Notes: generated by a model not told the origin, from the sequence alone. A DNA stretch of 64,000 nucleotides from Candidatus Villigracilis adiacens (GCA_016703605.1 JADJBU010000022.1:1-64000), one strand, 5' to 3'. Positions 25,601-34,419 are shown, counted from the stretch's first letter. A program made the numbers and translations.

Positions 25601-27838
25601 CGTCTCTTCGATGGGAATCAACCGCCCGTCCCTTGCCTTGTTGATCACCTCGCCCCGGAACAATTCCCCGCGCATGATCATTGCCCAAAAGTTTTCATAC
25701 ACCTGCGGGGTTTGTTTTCCGCTCTTCAAGATGCGCGGCGTTGTTTTGCCGACCACCTCATCAGGCGAATAGCCGTATAAATCGGAGAACTGCGAATTGA
25801 CCGACGTAATCATACCGTCCCGGTCGGTCATAAAGACAATATCGCCCGAGGCGTTCACCGCGCGGGAAAGATCGGTAAGCGCCTTTTCCACGCGCTTGCG
25901 CTCGCTAATGTCCACGCCCACGCCAAGCAGGCAGGTCTGCCCGTTTAGTTCGACGCGCACGCCGGTAAAGTAGTAGGGCGTGCGTGAACCGTCGCGCGAG
26001 GCGAAATTCGCCTCTGCAAACGAATACCCGGTTTCAAAGACCTGCCCAATACGCTCGCGAATGATTTCCTTTTCCGACTCCTCGAAGAGGTCCGTCGGAT
26101 GCATCGCCGCGATCTCTGCCGAAGAATAACCGCTGACCTTCTCGAAGTTTTCGTTCCAGCGCAGGAACCTCCCCTGCCTATCGAACAGGTAAAAGATGCC
26201 CGGCATACTGTTGATGATGGCGTCGGAGAACAGCCTTTCCCGCTGGACGTTCTCCTCAGCCCTCTTGTGTTCAGTGATGTCGCGGTTGATGGCAACCATG
26301 CCGGTCGGGTTGCCCCGGGCATCCTTGATCAACGAAACAGTGGCTTGTAAGGGGAAGCGCGTCCCGTCGCGGCGGTTTTGGGTCAACTCGCCCCGCCAAA
26401 CACCCTGCTCTGCCAGGTCGCGGAGCGCCTCTTCACGCGATCCCCCGAAGACATATTCATTCCTGATAAATTCATGCATTGGGCGATTGAGCACTTCCGA
26501 CTCGCGCCAGCCATACAACGCTTCGGCGGCGGCGTTCCATCTTTGAATATTACGATCCATGTCGGTGGCAATAATGGCATCCGAAACCTGGGCAAGCAAA
26601 TCCGCCTGAAAGCGGATGCGCTCCTCCGCCTGCTTGCGTTCGGTGACATCCCGAAAGCTGACCACCACGCCCGTAATATGCCCGCCAGACTTCATCGCCG
26701 CGCAGGTGTATTCAACGGGAAAACTACTCCCGTCCTTGCGGAAGAACACTTCATTTTCGACACGGCGCGTCTCCCCATCACGGAGGGTGCGGTGGATGGG
26801 GCATTCTTCCGGCGGATACAGACTGCCGTCCGCGCGATGGTGATGAATCAACTCGTGGGCATTCCGCCCCAGCATTCCATCCGCCTCCCACCCGAACATT
26901 TGGAGGGATGCGGCGTTCTCGAACATGATCCGCCCTTCGAGGTCCAGCCCATGAATCCCCTCTCCCACCGATTCGAGGAGGAGCCTTTGGGTTTGCTGCG
27001 CCTCCGCCAGCGCCACTTCCGCCTTCCTGCGGTCGGTGATATCCCGATAGTTGATGACGATTGCCCCAACGGCGGGGTCTGCCAGCAGGTTGACAGCGTT
27101 GACATCCAGCCAGCGCCATTCCCCATCCTTGCGGTGGGAACGGACCTGCAAATGCATGTCCACACCGGGCTTTTGCATGGCCTGCCCAAAGTTCCGGCGA
27201 ACGTTTTCCAAATCGTCGGGGTGAATTAAATCGAATCCGCTCCCGCCGATTCGTTCCTCCAATGAATACCCCGTGATCCGTAATCCCGACGGGCTTTCAT
27301 AAATGAGTTTGCCTGCCGCGTCGAGCAGCGCAATCGCATCCTGGCTGTTTTCGATCAGGGAACGGAAGCGCCTCTCGCTTTCCTTCAATGCGTCATCCGC
27401 GCGGATTTTTTCAGCGATATCGCGAATATTGGATTGGACCACCCTGCTTCTCCCCACCCGATACACATTGCTGATGGATTCCACAGGGATCAGCCGCCCA
27501 TCCCCGCCCTGCATGGGAAGGTTGTCCATGCGGAGGTATTTCTTCTCCTGCAAGGTCTCGAAGGCTTTTTTGGCAGCTTCCGCATCCGCGTACAATTGCC
27601 AGACCTTTTTCGTTAAAATTTCCCCGCGCTCGCAGCCTAGCAGGTCAAGCAGGTACGGGTTGGCGTCTTCGACCCTGCCTGTTGCCGCGTCCACGATCAA
27701 AATTCCATCCCGAGCCGTTTCAAACAGGCGGCGGTAACGCAGTTCCGATTCGCGGACAGCGTCCTCCAGCCGGACGACTTGTTTTTGCCCCGCCTGCCCG
27801 GATTGAGTCTTCTTTGGTTGACTGGGCATACTCTTCAT
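22670..27838 (-). CDS. Soluble multi-PAS, dual-GAF, HD-GYP sensor (probable c-di-GMP phosphodiesterase)
   Basis: The protein, about 1722 residues from ATG 27838 (AGGTG upstream; earlier in-frame codons to 27883 exist), has no membrane span. I count nine PAS units with PAC tails, each about 120 residues (each ends in a DIT/DVTERK/R-AEE-like linker). Two GAF domains follow (LRISRNMERATSYHDVL..., LREIDRAISSSFEIQYN...) and a C-terminal HD-GYP domain of about 185 residues with LLHDIGKMGVPD, CHHEKWDGTGYP and DVYDAITSDRPYR. All HD-GYP metal and substrate motifs look intact, so it should hydrolyse cyclic di-GMP under control of many sensed signals. It stands alone, convergent with the Rph-like gene. 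Confidence 0.88.
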   Translation of the reverse strand: MKSMPSQPKKTQSGQAGQKQVVRLEDAVRESELRYRRLFETARDGILIVDAATGRVEDANPYLLDLLGCERGEILTKKVWQLYADAEAAKKAFETLQEKKYLRMDNLPMQGGDGRLIPVESISNVYRVGRSRVVQSNIRDIAEKIRADDALKESERRFRSLIENSQDAIALLDAAGKLIYESPSGLRITGYSLEERIGGSGFDLIHPDDLENVRRNFGQAMQKPGVDMHLQVRSHRKDGEWRWLDVNAVNLLADPAVGAIVINYRDITDRRKAEVALAEAQQTQRLLLESVGEGIHGLDLEGRIMFENAASLQMFGWEADGMLGRNAHELIHHHRADGSLYPPEECPIHRTLRDGETRRVENEVFFRKDGSSFPVEYTCAAMKSGGHITGVVVSFRDVTERKQAEERIRFQADLLAQVSDAIIATDMDRNIQRWNAAAEALYGWRESEVLNRPMHEFIRNEYVFGGSREEALRDLAEQGVWRGELTQNRRDGTRFPLQATVSLIKDARGNPTGMVAINRDITEHKRAEENVQRERLFSDAIINSMPGIFYLFDRQGRFLRWNENFEKVSGYSSAEIAAMHPTDLFEESEKEIIRERIGQVFETGYSFAEANFASRDGSRTPYYFTGVRVELNGQTCLLGVGVDISERKRVEKALTDLSRAVNASGDIVFMTDRDGMITSVNSQFSDLYGYSPDEVVGKTTPRILKSGKQTPQVYENFWAMIMRGELFRGEVINKARDGRLIPIEETVSPFFDERGEIVGFLAIQRDIATRRQAEESLRLAEAKYRALVEQVPITLYMDEADGNSDAYYVSPQIETLLGYTPADFAENPQLWHTLVDPRDYPMARDTIRQTLEEGVSVAEYRMIARSGREVWVRDTSVLVRRADGPPSFIQGFFEDITAQKQAEEKIRAHAADLEKEIAERKRAEQALIKSERDYRYLFNNAGDAILIFEPQGETILQANATACGLYGFEYQEIVGRSLKSLTKNVGRGESYINAFVRGEASNIFESAHIKKNGGEIVVLINSSLIEYEGNTAVLALVRDVTDRKQAEEALQRSEARLSEAQQIAHLGNWEWDIVENSIWWSDETYRIFGLEPREFQATIEGFFGRVHPDDRARVAEALNKALKGEAVYDIDHRILLPDGTEKFLHEQAVLEGDESGSPTRLVGISHDITERLRAEDELRERERHSRSLLRISRNMERATSYHDVLHAAEAEIRDMLGYNSMWIYLLSEDGKSFRALTAIGAQKPRVDEWSVIPIGDDAFLQEIAQAGEIVLVEDARSDPRTDKKMVEIFQNRTIVNIPINLFGKRLGTLGTGSFGDAGVRIPSPSEQRYLVALASHLALALDRIHVETLREQAEENLQRQLSHLRALREIDRAISSSFEIQYNLNILLMHAASELKADAAGILLLNPNLNQLEYAAGYGFRTRAIEKSRLQVNEGLAGRAVVQQALVRIDRLDEYSEQFPRAALLSGEKFTCYYGVPLVAKGVVKGVMEVFHRSLLDPDQDWLDFLHTLAGQAAIAVENGQLFNNLQQTNFELLHAYDATIEGWSRALDLRDKETEGHTRRVTEMAIRLAQKFGLSDDVLKYMRWGGLLHDIGKMGVPDSILLKAESLTVEEEQIMRQHPVFAYEMLSPIRYLKSAAIDIPYCHHEKWDGTGYPRRLKGEQIPFSARIFAMVDVYDAITSDRPYRGKWEKDRAISYIREQAGIYFDPQVVEMFLRMVEIDLL

Positions 27839-28152
27839 ACTGCACCTGCGCTTTTGGGGGTCAGCACATCCGATTCGCGGCAATCCTCGAAAGGGGGCGA
27901 AGGGATGATGGCGATGCCTCTTTGCTCAAACCATATCGAATGGCAGTCTTCTGATTATAGTCATTATACGGGGGATTTGTTACTTAATATTGCCTGGGCG
28001 CGCTAATAAGGTTGCAAGGAGGAGTCCTCCCAAGCCTGGATATACCGAAGACGCCCGCTTTGGGATATTTATCCGGTATAAGGAAAAAACAAACCTTTAG
28101 GGCTTGGGGTGTACGGTAGAGAAATTTTCGATAAAGACCAACCCTGTTGCGC

Positions 28153-29490
28153 TCATCCCGCGCCAACAGATTCCTCCACTTCGTTTTTCCGAATCACTTC
28201 CGCATACCATTCGCCGGAATCCTTGACGATGCGTTTTTGAGCGGCGTAGTCGGTGTAGGTCAAGCCAAAGCGTTTCGAAAAGCCATGCCCCCACTCGAAG
28301 TTATCCATCAACGACCAGACCATGTAGCCGCGCACGTCCACGCCGTCGAGCATGGCGAGGCGGGTTTGGATGAAGTGATCTTTGAGATATTCGATGCGGC
28401 GCGGGTCGCGGACTTTGCCGTCGGCGCCGACTTCATCCTCGAAGGCAGCGCCGTTCTCGGTGATGAATATCGGCGGCAGGCTGTACTCGTTGTTGATCCT
28501 GACCAACATGCGCCTGAACGCCGGGGCGCAGACCTCCCAGCCCATTTCGGTGTATTCCGATCCCGCGATTCTTGCCACTTTCCCATTTACGCCGATCACA
28601 TTCCGCGAGTAGTAGTTGACGCCGAGGTAGTCCATCTTTTGCGCGATCAACGCCATATCGCCGTCTTGAATTTTGGGCATGTTCTTCCCAACCATGTCAT
28701 ACACGGCGGGGGGATAATATCCCTTGAAGAGCGGGTCGAGGAACAAGGTTTCGTTTTCGTCCCAAAATTTATTGGCAGCAACCAGGTCATCGGCGGAGTC
28801 GGAGGCGGGTTCTGACATCCATAGGTTAAGCACGATGCCAGCGTTCGCATCCGGTTCGATGGCGCGGATGCTTTGCATCCCCAGCCCGTGCGCGACCATG
28901 AGATGATGCGCCGCCTGATATGCCACGCGCTGATCCTTGATGCCGGGCGCGTGCTCGCCGGTAAGAAAGCCGATGAAGGTGATGACGCTTGGCTCGTTGA
29001 AGGTCGTCCAATATTTCACGCGGTCGCCGAGGCGTTTGACCATGAGGGCGGCGTAATCGGCGAAGGCGTGGGCGGTGTTGCGGTTATCCCAGCCGCCTTC
29101 GTCCTGCAAAGTTTGCGGAAGGTCCCAGTGATAGAGCGTGAGCAATGGTTCGATGTTTGCGGCACGCAGTCCGTCCACGAGGCGGTCGTAGAAATCCAAA
29201 CCTTTGGGGTTGATGCGCCCGCGCCCGTTGGGCAAAACGCGGCTCCATGACGTGGAGAAGCGATAGGCTTTAAGTCCGAGTCGGCGCATGAGGGCGATGT
29301 CTTCCTCCCAGCGATGATAATGATCGCAGGCGATATCGCCTGTGTCGCCATTGGATATATTTCCGGGGGTGTGACTAAAACGATCCCAGATCGATTCGCC
29401 CCGGCTGTCTTCGTTCCATGCGCCTTCGATTTGATACGCGGCAGTTGCCGCGCCCCAGAGAAAGTTGTGGGGAAATTTATAGGTTGCCAT
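28153..29490 (-). CDS. bglA: GH1 beta-glucosidase
   Basis: The 445-residue cytoplasmic GH1 glycosidase hydrolyses beta-glucosides or related beta-glycosides. It has FLWGAATAAYQIEGAW at the N-terminus, acid/base Glu166 in TFNEPSV, nucleophile Glu345 in ITENGAAF, and the C-terminal YMVWSLMDNFEWGHGFSKRFGL. The length is typical of the family. It is the last gene of the LacI/ABC glucoside locus, 12 bases after the GH31 gene. Its substrate is presumably an oligosaccharide brought in by the ABC importer. Confidence 0.92.
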   Translation of the reverse strand: MATYKFPHNFLWGAATAAYQIEGAWNEDSRGESIWDRFSHTPGNISNGDTGDIACDHYHRWEEDIALMRRLGLKAYRFSTSWSRVLPNGRGRINPKGLDFYDRLVDGLRAANIEPLLTLYHWDLPQTLQDEGGWDNRNTAHAFADYAALMVKRLGDRVKYWTTFNEPSVITFIGFLTGEHAPGIKDQRVAYQAAHHLMVAHGLGMQSIRAIEPDANAGIVLNLWMSEPASDSADDLVAANKFWDENETLFLDPLFKGYYPPAVYDMVGKNMPKIQDGDMALIAQKMDYLGVNYYSRNVIGVNGKVARIAGSEYTEMGWEVCAPAFRRMLVRINNEYSLPPIFITENGAAFEDEVGADGKVRDPRRIEYLKDHFIQTRLAMLDGVDVRGYMVWSLMDNFEWGHGFSKRFGLTYTDYAAQKRIVKDSGEWYAEVIRKNEVEESVGAG

Positions 29491-29502
29491 GCTGGTTCTC
29501 CG

Positions 29503-31337
29503 TTATTGAATTCGCTTGAAGATCGGCAGAAGATCAAGCGGGGTCGGGTGATTTTCGAGCAGGGTATTACCGGTGGCGATTTCGCCCGTCCAAACATCCT
29601 GCCAATGCCCTTTTGGAAGATACACATCGCGCTGTGTTGTATTTGGCGTCACCACAGGCGCGACCAGAAATTCATCGCCCAATAAAAATTCATCGTCGCA
29701 GGTTAAGGCGCGTTCGTCGGATGGGTCGAGCCAAAAGATGGGACGGATGATCGGCTGTCCATTTTGAATCGAAGACTTTGCGATCCCAAAATCTTTGGCG
29801 CGAATTCGACGTGCAGGTTTGCGTAGCGGCGGCAGAGTTCGGCTGCGTCCGCGCCATAATCCCACGGGGCGAGGCTGAACTGCATGGCGGGCAGCAGCGC
29901 GTTCAACTGCGTCCAGCGGATCATCATCTCCGCGTCGGCTTTTTCGTCGTATTCGTTGCCGCCGACCATATCGGGCAGAATGAACGGATACCCCGCGAGG
30001 CTCATCGCCAACGCGCCGGTCAACAACGAATGTAAGCCGTTGTCCAAGCCCCACGAAGTCGTCTTGTCCCATTGGCGGAAGAAAATCGGCGCGGACTGAT
30101 TCTTCCAGCCAGAACGGACTTCGGTGAGGCGGTGATGTTTGGCGACTGCGTCAACATAAATCTTGCTGTACTCGTTGGGATGAATTTTCTGATGAGTGAC
30201 CGCATCATTGGGAAGGAAGCAAGCCTCGCCCGCGTCGAATTTAAAGCCGTCGCATCCTGTCTTGACCTGTAACTGAGTCAGCCGTCCGAAGAACCATTCC
30301 AACGCCGACGGATTCGTCACGTCGAGCAAGCCGCCGCGTCCCTGCCACCACGGGACGAGATACGGCGAGCCGTCAGCGCGGCGGACGAGCCAGTTATTTT
30401 TCGTCCCATCGGCAAAGGCTTGAGACTCTTCATCCAAAAACGGGATGACCCATGTGGTGACTTTGAATCCTTTGGCGTGCAATTCGTCAATCATCGCTTT
30501 GGGGTTTGGGAATCTTTGCGGGTCGAATTCCAAATCGCCGTAATAGACCTGCCAGCGGTCGTCAATTTCCATCACGCCGCAGGGGTATTGATGGGCGATG
30601 ATTTCATCGGCAAACTTCAAAACGACTTCCTGATTGATGGCGGCTTTATAACGCGCCCAGGTCGTCCATGTGGGTTTGGCGAATAACCCTTCGGGCGGGA
30701 GTTCAGTGGGATGTCCGAAATGCGTCACAAGGTTTTGATATGCGGTGACGGCATTTTCGGAAAATGAAAATTTCAAATTCAATGCCTCCCCTGTGAAGGT
30801 AAACAAACCGTCGCCGATTTTGTCCCTATCGAGAAATGGACGGTCTGCAAACGCGCCGCGCCCGTCGGTGGCGAAACTCCACTGGAAGCGCGGATAATCC
30901 GCGGGCGGCTGGTTGATTCCGACTTCGACGGGAGAATCCGCGATGATGAGCGCGCCGTTGGACGAGAACCACGCGGGAGTCATCACGCCGCTCAAGCCTG
31001 TCGGTCCGTTGTCGAAGGTGTGGAAGGGCGCGGAGTGCAGCATGATGTTATCGAGCGGGTGCTGCTGGTTGATCAGTTCGCCGCCGCCGTACCAATGACC
31101 GCCGAGTTGAATTTTGATCTCGACGGGGGAATCGGCTGGGAATGTGGATAAATGCCAGTTATCGGCAACCAGTTTCAGGTCAAGGGTGAAGCGCGGAAAT
31201 TCTGCGGTGACGGATACATCGTCGCTGCGGAGATTCGGCTTGGAATCAGAATCCAACCGCACGGTCATCATCACCTGATTATTTTTTTTGAAGGAGATGG
31301 AGAAGGGGTGGGGGGTGATGTCAAGTTCGATGGTCAT
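29503..31337 (-). CDS. GH31 alpha-glycosidase, interrupted by a one-base frameshift
   Basis: Two overlapping minus-strand frames together encode one GH31 enzyme of about 610 residues. The first (from 31337) carries the N-terminal beta-sandwich, nucleophile Asp in GFKFDAGEACF and the acid/base region RQWDKTTSWG. It derails after NLHVEFAPKI. The second frame resumes with GIAKSSIQNGQPIIRPIFW and the C-terminal strands (LLGDEFLVAPVVTPN, LPKGHWQDVWTG). One extra A in the A-run at 29788-29791 would restore the frame exactly, so a sequencing homopolymer error is at least as likely as a real mutation. It lies between the GT-B-like and GH1 genes. Confidence 0.82.
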
Positions 31338-31345
31338 GGTAGTTC

Positions 31346-31418
31346 AGAAGGCAGAAGGCAAAAGGCAGAAAGCAGAAGGCAGAAAGCAGAGGGCTGCGTT
31401 CTGCTTTCTGCTTTCCGC
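31346..31418. repeat. Heptanucleotide tandem repeats, direct then inverted
   Basis: Seven heptads of the form AGAARGC (AGAAGGC, AGAAGGC, AAAAGGC, AGAAAGC, AGAAGGC, AGAAAGC, AGAGGGC) fill 31346-31394. Three inverted heptads (GTTCTGC, TTTCTGC, TTTCCGC) fill 31398-31418. Together they can form a 12-base stem (31379-31390 with 31400-31411). They lie between the GT-B-like and GH31 genes. Confidence 0.75.
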
Positions 31419-31420
31419 TT

Positions 31421-32947
31421 TTATTTGCGGGCGAATTTTTTACCAGTGGCAAGTTCGACGCTTTTGTACGCGCCGTCGTAGATGCCGATGCTTTTGTTTT
31501 TGACGATGCAGTCGCAGAACATGGTGAGCAGGTCGTCGTAGTCGGTGAGCAGGTCAATGGCTTGCAGGGTTTGCGGAATGGTGCGGACTTCGACGGTGCT
31601 GTCGCCGATCTCCGCGCCGCGAATCGCGCCCCACATTTCATGTCCGCCGACGCGGGCGTTGAAAATTTTGGGGACGGGATAAAACGCGAGTTCGCTCGGT
31701 TTGGTGATCATCACGTCCACGACGCGCATGAGATAGTTGGTGGCGTAGACCGCGTGGAAGGTGTTGTCGTGCAAAAAGACGTGCAAGCCGCGCGCGGGTT
31801 TCTTGCGGATGCCGTCGGTGAATTCTTTGGTGTCTTCCCAGGTGAAGTGGGTTTGGATGAGGTCTTTGTAATCGGCGAGTTCGCCTTGCAGCCATTCCCA
31901 GTTGTTCTTGTGGTCGCCGAGGTTGACGAAGAGCGTGATCTTGTCCTGCTTGACGAGCGGAATGACGTGTTCGACGATGGCTTTGAAGAGTTCGCGCTGC
32001 GCGCCCGCGCCGCCCATCGTCAGCAGGAAGCGGCGGGGTTCTTTGGCTTTCATGCGGCTGACACGGTCGGCGCAATCGGCTTCGATGTTTTCGACGAGTT
32101 CATGATCCACGTGATGACCAGTGAAGAAGAGCGCGTCGGACGGGGTCGGCTTGAGGATTTTGCCCTTGTCGTCGAATCCGCGCATGACGCGGAAGCCGTA
32201 ATAGCCCGAGGGTGATTGAACCGCGTGCTTCGCGCCTTCGGTGAGTTGGAACGCCATGGGCCAGTTGTCGAACATCATGTCCACCACGTTGGTCATGCCG
32301 CCCGCGACCGCGCCCATGCAGTTCCACATGTGCGAGGTGAGGATGGGCATGTCGGAGGGCAGCGCTCCGTAGAGGTTGTTGAAGAGTTCGCTCATCTTGA
32401 AGTCTTTAACTTCGGTCTTGAGGAAACGCCAGGGCCATGTGCTGGTCATGTAATTGAAAAGTTGATCCAAGCCGGGCAGGGTCGGCTCTCCTGTCGTGAG
32501 CGATTCCCAGACGTATTTATCGAACCACGCATAACGCTGCGAGATGCGCGAGTATTTGCTGTAGTTGGTGTTGCACCAGTTGATCACGTCCGTGCTGATG
32601 CCGGGGATGCCGAGCAGGTCGAGCCAGTAGGGCGTGAAGCCCATCGCCTTCGCCGCGGAAACGCCCGCCATTGCGATGCGATAGTGACCGAAGCCCATGC
32701 GAATGGTGCTGACGATCACGCCGTTTTTTTTGTCCACGGGTTTGCCTGCCCCATCGCGGACGATGTTCTTCAGCCCGAAAATTTCCGCGCCGTGGGGGTG
32801 CTCTTCGACGCTCAGGTTGAACTTTTCGTTCGGGTCGTAATTGAACTTCTTCGCCAGCATGTCCTTCCACGCGTCGGCGGCGCGGGTTTGCCGTTCCGAA
32901 ATGGGGTTGCCGTACACTTCGTAACGGCCGTTCTTCTTTTGCAGCAT
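31421..32947 (-). CDS. GT-B glycosyltransferase-like protein of unknown function
   Basis: The 508-residue protein is not a family I can name with certainty. Its N-terminal region has a strand-loop VSTIRMGFGHYRIAMAG resembling the Gly/His loop of GT28/MGDG-synthase-type enzymes. The C-terminal half has LLTMGGAGAQRELFKAIVEHV and the donor-site-like VMITKPSELAFYPVPKIF followed by GGHE. This layout suggests a GT-B fold. GGAGAG precedes ATG 32947; an earlier in-frame start at 32992 lacks a ribosome site. It is embedded in the glucoside locus, between the ABC permeases and the glycosidases. Confidence 0.55.
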   Translation of the reverse strand: MLQKKNGRYEVYGNPISERQTRAADAWKDMLAKKFNYDPNEKFNLSVEEHPHGAEIFGLKNIVRDGAGKPVDKKNGVIVSTIRMGFGHYRIAMAGVSAAKAMGFTPYWLDLLGIPGISTDVINWCNTNYSKYSRISQRYAWFDKYVWESLTTGEPTLPGLDQLFNYMTSTWPWRFLKTEVKDFKMSELFNNLYGALPSDMPILTSHMWNCMGAVAGGMTNVVDMMFDNWPMAFQLTEGAKHAVQSPSGYYGFRVMRGFDDKGKILKPTPSDALFFTGHHVDHELVENIEADCADRVSRMKAKEPRRFLLTMGGAGAQRELFKAIVEHVIPLVKQDKITLFVNLGDHKNNWEWLQGELADYKDLIQTHFTWEDTKEFTDGIRKKPARGLHVFLHDNTFHAVYATNYLMRVVDVMITKPSELAFYPVPKIFNARVGGHEMWGAIRGAEIGDSTVEVRTIPQTLQAIDLLTDYDDLLTMFCDCIVKNKSIGIYDGAYKSVELATGKKFARK

Positions 32948-33000
32948 GATGAAAACTCTCCTTGAAGATGAAATGATTACAATGAGATGCAAACCGCGTC

Positions 33001-33136
33001 AACGTCGGGAGACCCTTCGATAAACTCAGGGCAACGCGTTGGAGTCCGTATCCTCTAAAACAACGAGATGCAAGCGGAGTCCAACGTCTCCAGACTTTGG
33101 AGCCAACGTCGGGAGACGTTGGAGTCCGTATCCTCT
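33001..33136. repeat. Direct and inverted repeat cluster between permease and GT-B-like gene
   Basis: A 20-base unit (CGTTGGAGTCCGTATCCTCT) occurs at 33037-33056 and 33117-33136, 80 bases apart. A 13-base unit (AACGTCGGGAGAC) occurs at 33001 and 33105. AACGTC-GGGA-GACGTT forms a hairpin at 33105-33120. The segment CTTCGATAAACTCAGGG between them resembles widespread bacterial intergenic repeats. No coding capacity is evident. Confidence 0.6.
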
Positions 33137-33141
33137 TTTTC

Positions 33142-33180
33142 AAACCGCCAGCCTTTTGGGCTGGCGGTTTATTTATTTTT
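33142..33180 (+). terminator. Strong stem-loop with T-run, plus-strand orientation
   Basis: AAACCGCCAGCC-TTTTG-GGCTGGCGGTTT is followed by ATTTATTTTTTT, the shape of a rho-independent terminator reading rightwards, although the genes on both sides run leftwards. It may block antisense transcription or, as a stem alone, stabilise the end of the permease message. Confidence 0.6.
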
Positions 33181-33183
33181 TTA

Positions 33184-34407
33184 CTATCCCTTCACGCCGC
33201 TGCCCGCCACACTCTCCACGAAGAACCGCTGACCGAGGATGAAGACGATCAACGGCGGGACAATCGCAATCGCCGCACCCGCCAGGATGAGGTTGGGCGT
33301 GTCGGAGGCGCGTCCGCGCAGGACGTTGAGCGCGAGGGTGAGGACGTGATTCTTTTCGTTGCCTACGTTGATGATGACCAGGGGCCAGATGAACGAGTTC
33401 CAGGCGTAGAGAAAGGTAAAGGTTGCCTGAGTCGCCAGGGCGGGGACAGAGGCGGGGATGATGATATCTTTGAGAATGGCAAAACGGGAGGCGCCATCCA
33501 ACAGCGCGGCTTCTTCGATCTCCTTCGGAAAGGTGATGAAGTGCTGGCGCATGAGGAAGGTCCCGTAGGCGGTGAATATCCATGGGATGATGAGCGCGGC
33601 GAGGCGGTCGGTCCAGCCGATCAGCACCATCAACTGATACAGCGGGACGATGAGCATGACAAAGGGAATCATGATCGTCCCAAGATAAAACACGAAGACC
33701 GTATCGCGCCCGGGGAATTTCAAACGCGCAAAGGCGTATCCGCCAAAGACCGAGGTGGCAAGTTGACCGATCACCACCAGGACCGTGACCAGGGTTGTGT
33801 TGGTGAGCGCGCGCCCAAGGTTGTTAAGTTCGATGACTTCCGTGTAGTTTTCAGGATGCCAGTTGACATTTTCCACCGGCTCACTCAAGCGGACATTTTG
33901 GAAAACCGGTTCAGACTCAGGATTTTCGGGGTCAATGAATTCTCCAACCGTGGTTTGGCTGACGAGGATCATCGGGACGACCTGTCCATCCACTTCCACG
34001 TCGAAGAGTTTGACCTCTTCCCCATTGACGGTAATCTTCTGCTGGTTCATCACGCCGCCGGTCGGTTTGACTTCGCTGATGAAACGCTCGACGGTGTTTG
34101 CCTGGTCGTCAGCGGGCGCGTAGATACCGACCTTGATATTGCTTTTGGCAAGCGCGTACTCCTTGCGGGAGCCGTCCACATCCACAAAGTAAAGCGGAAG
34201 CGGCTCATCGTAGCCTTCCACTTGAATCGTGACCGGGTCGCGCGGCAGCATCCGCGGCGGATAGCGGAAGGTGTCGGATGGAATCTTGAAGGAGGTGGAA
34301 AGCATGTAAAGGAAGGGGAAGATCATGACGAACGCGAAGAATGTCAGCACAAAGTACACGCCGAAGTTGCCCAGGAAACGAACGAAACGATAGGATTTCA
34401 TGTTCAT
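33184..34407 (-). CDS. ABC sugar permease, MalG type, with extra external domain
   Basis: The 407-residue inner-membrane permease has the C-terminal ABC loop EEAALLDGASRFAILKDIIIPASVPAL and six main helices. A standard MalG-type carbohydrate permease has about 280 residues. Here about 120 extra polar residues (roughly 55-180, including VTIQVEGYDEPLPLYFVDVDG and ITVNGEEVKLFDVEVDG, two similar strand pairs) lie between the first and second helices, on the outside. GGAGG lies five bases before ATG 34407. It pairs with the MalF-type permease whose stop is 12 bases upstream. The ATPase (MalK/MsmK type) is not in the window. Confidence 0.88.
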   Translation of the reverse strand: MNMKSYRFVRFLGNFGVYFVLTFFAFVMIFPFLYMLSTSFKIPSDTFRYPPRMLPRDPVTIQVEGYDEPLPLYFVDVDGSRKEYALAKSNIKVGIYAPADDQANTVERFISEVKPTGGVMNQQKITVNGEEVKLFDVEVDGQVVPMILVSQTTVGEFIDPENPESEPVFQNVRLSEPVENVNWHPENYTEVIELNNLGRALTNTTLVTVLVVIGQLATSVFGGYAFARLKFPGRDTVFVFYLGTIMIPFVMLIVPLYQLMVLIGWTDRLAALIIPWIFTAYGTFLMRQHFITFPKEIEEAALLDGASRFAILKDIIIPASVPALATQATFTFLYAWNSFIWPLVIINVGNEKNHVLTLALNVLRGRASDTPNLILAGAAIAIVPPLIVFILGQRFFVESVAGSGVKG

Positions 34408-34419
34408 GATAACCTCCGC

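Noticed and set aside
27839..28152. A small gene between the PAS sensor and GH1
   Set aside because: Short frames exist but none has a ribosome site or protein-like composition. The stretch of about 310 bases holds only a GGAGGA/TCCTCC hairpin and the sensor promoter region.
29785..29795. Programmed frameshift in GH31
   Set aside because: No slippery heptamer with a downstream pseudoknot is visible, and GH31 enzymes are not known to use one; a one-base homopolymer error explains it.
31346..31418. CRISPR array
   Set aside because: Repeat period is seven bases with no spacers and no cas genes.
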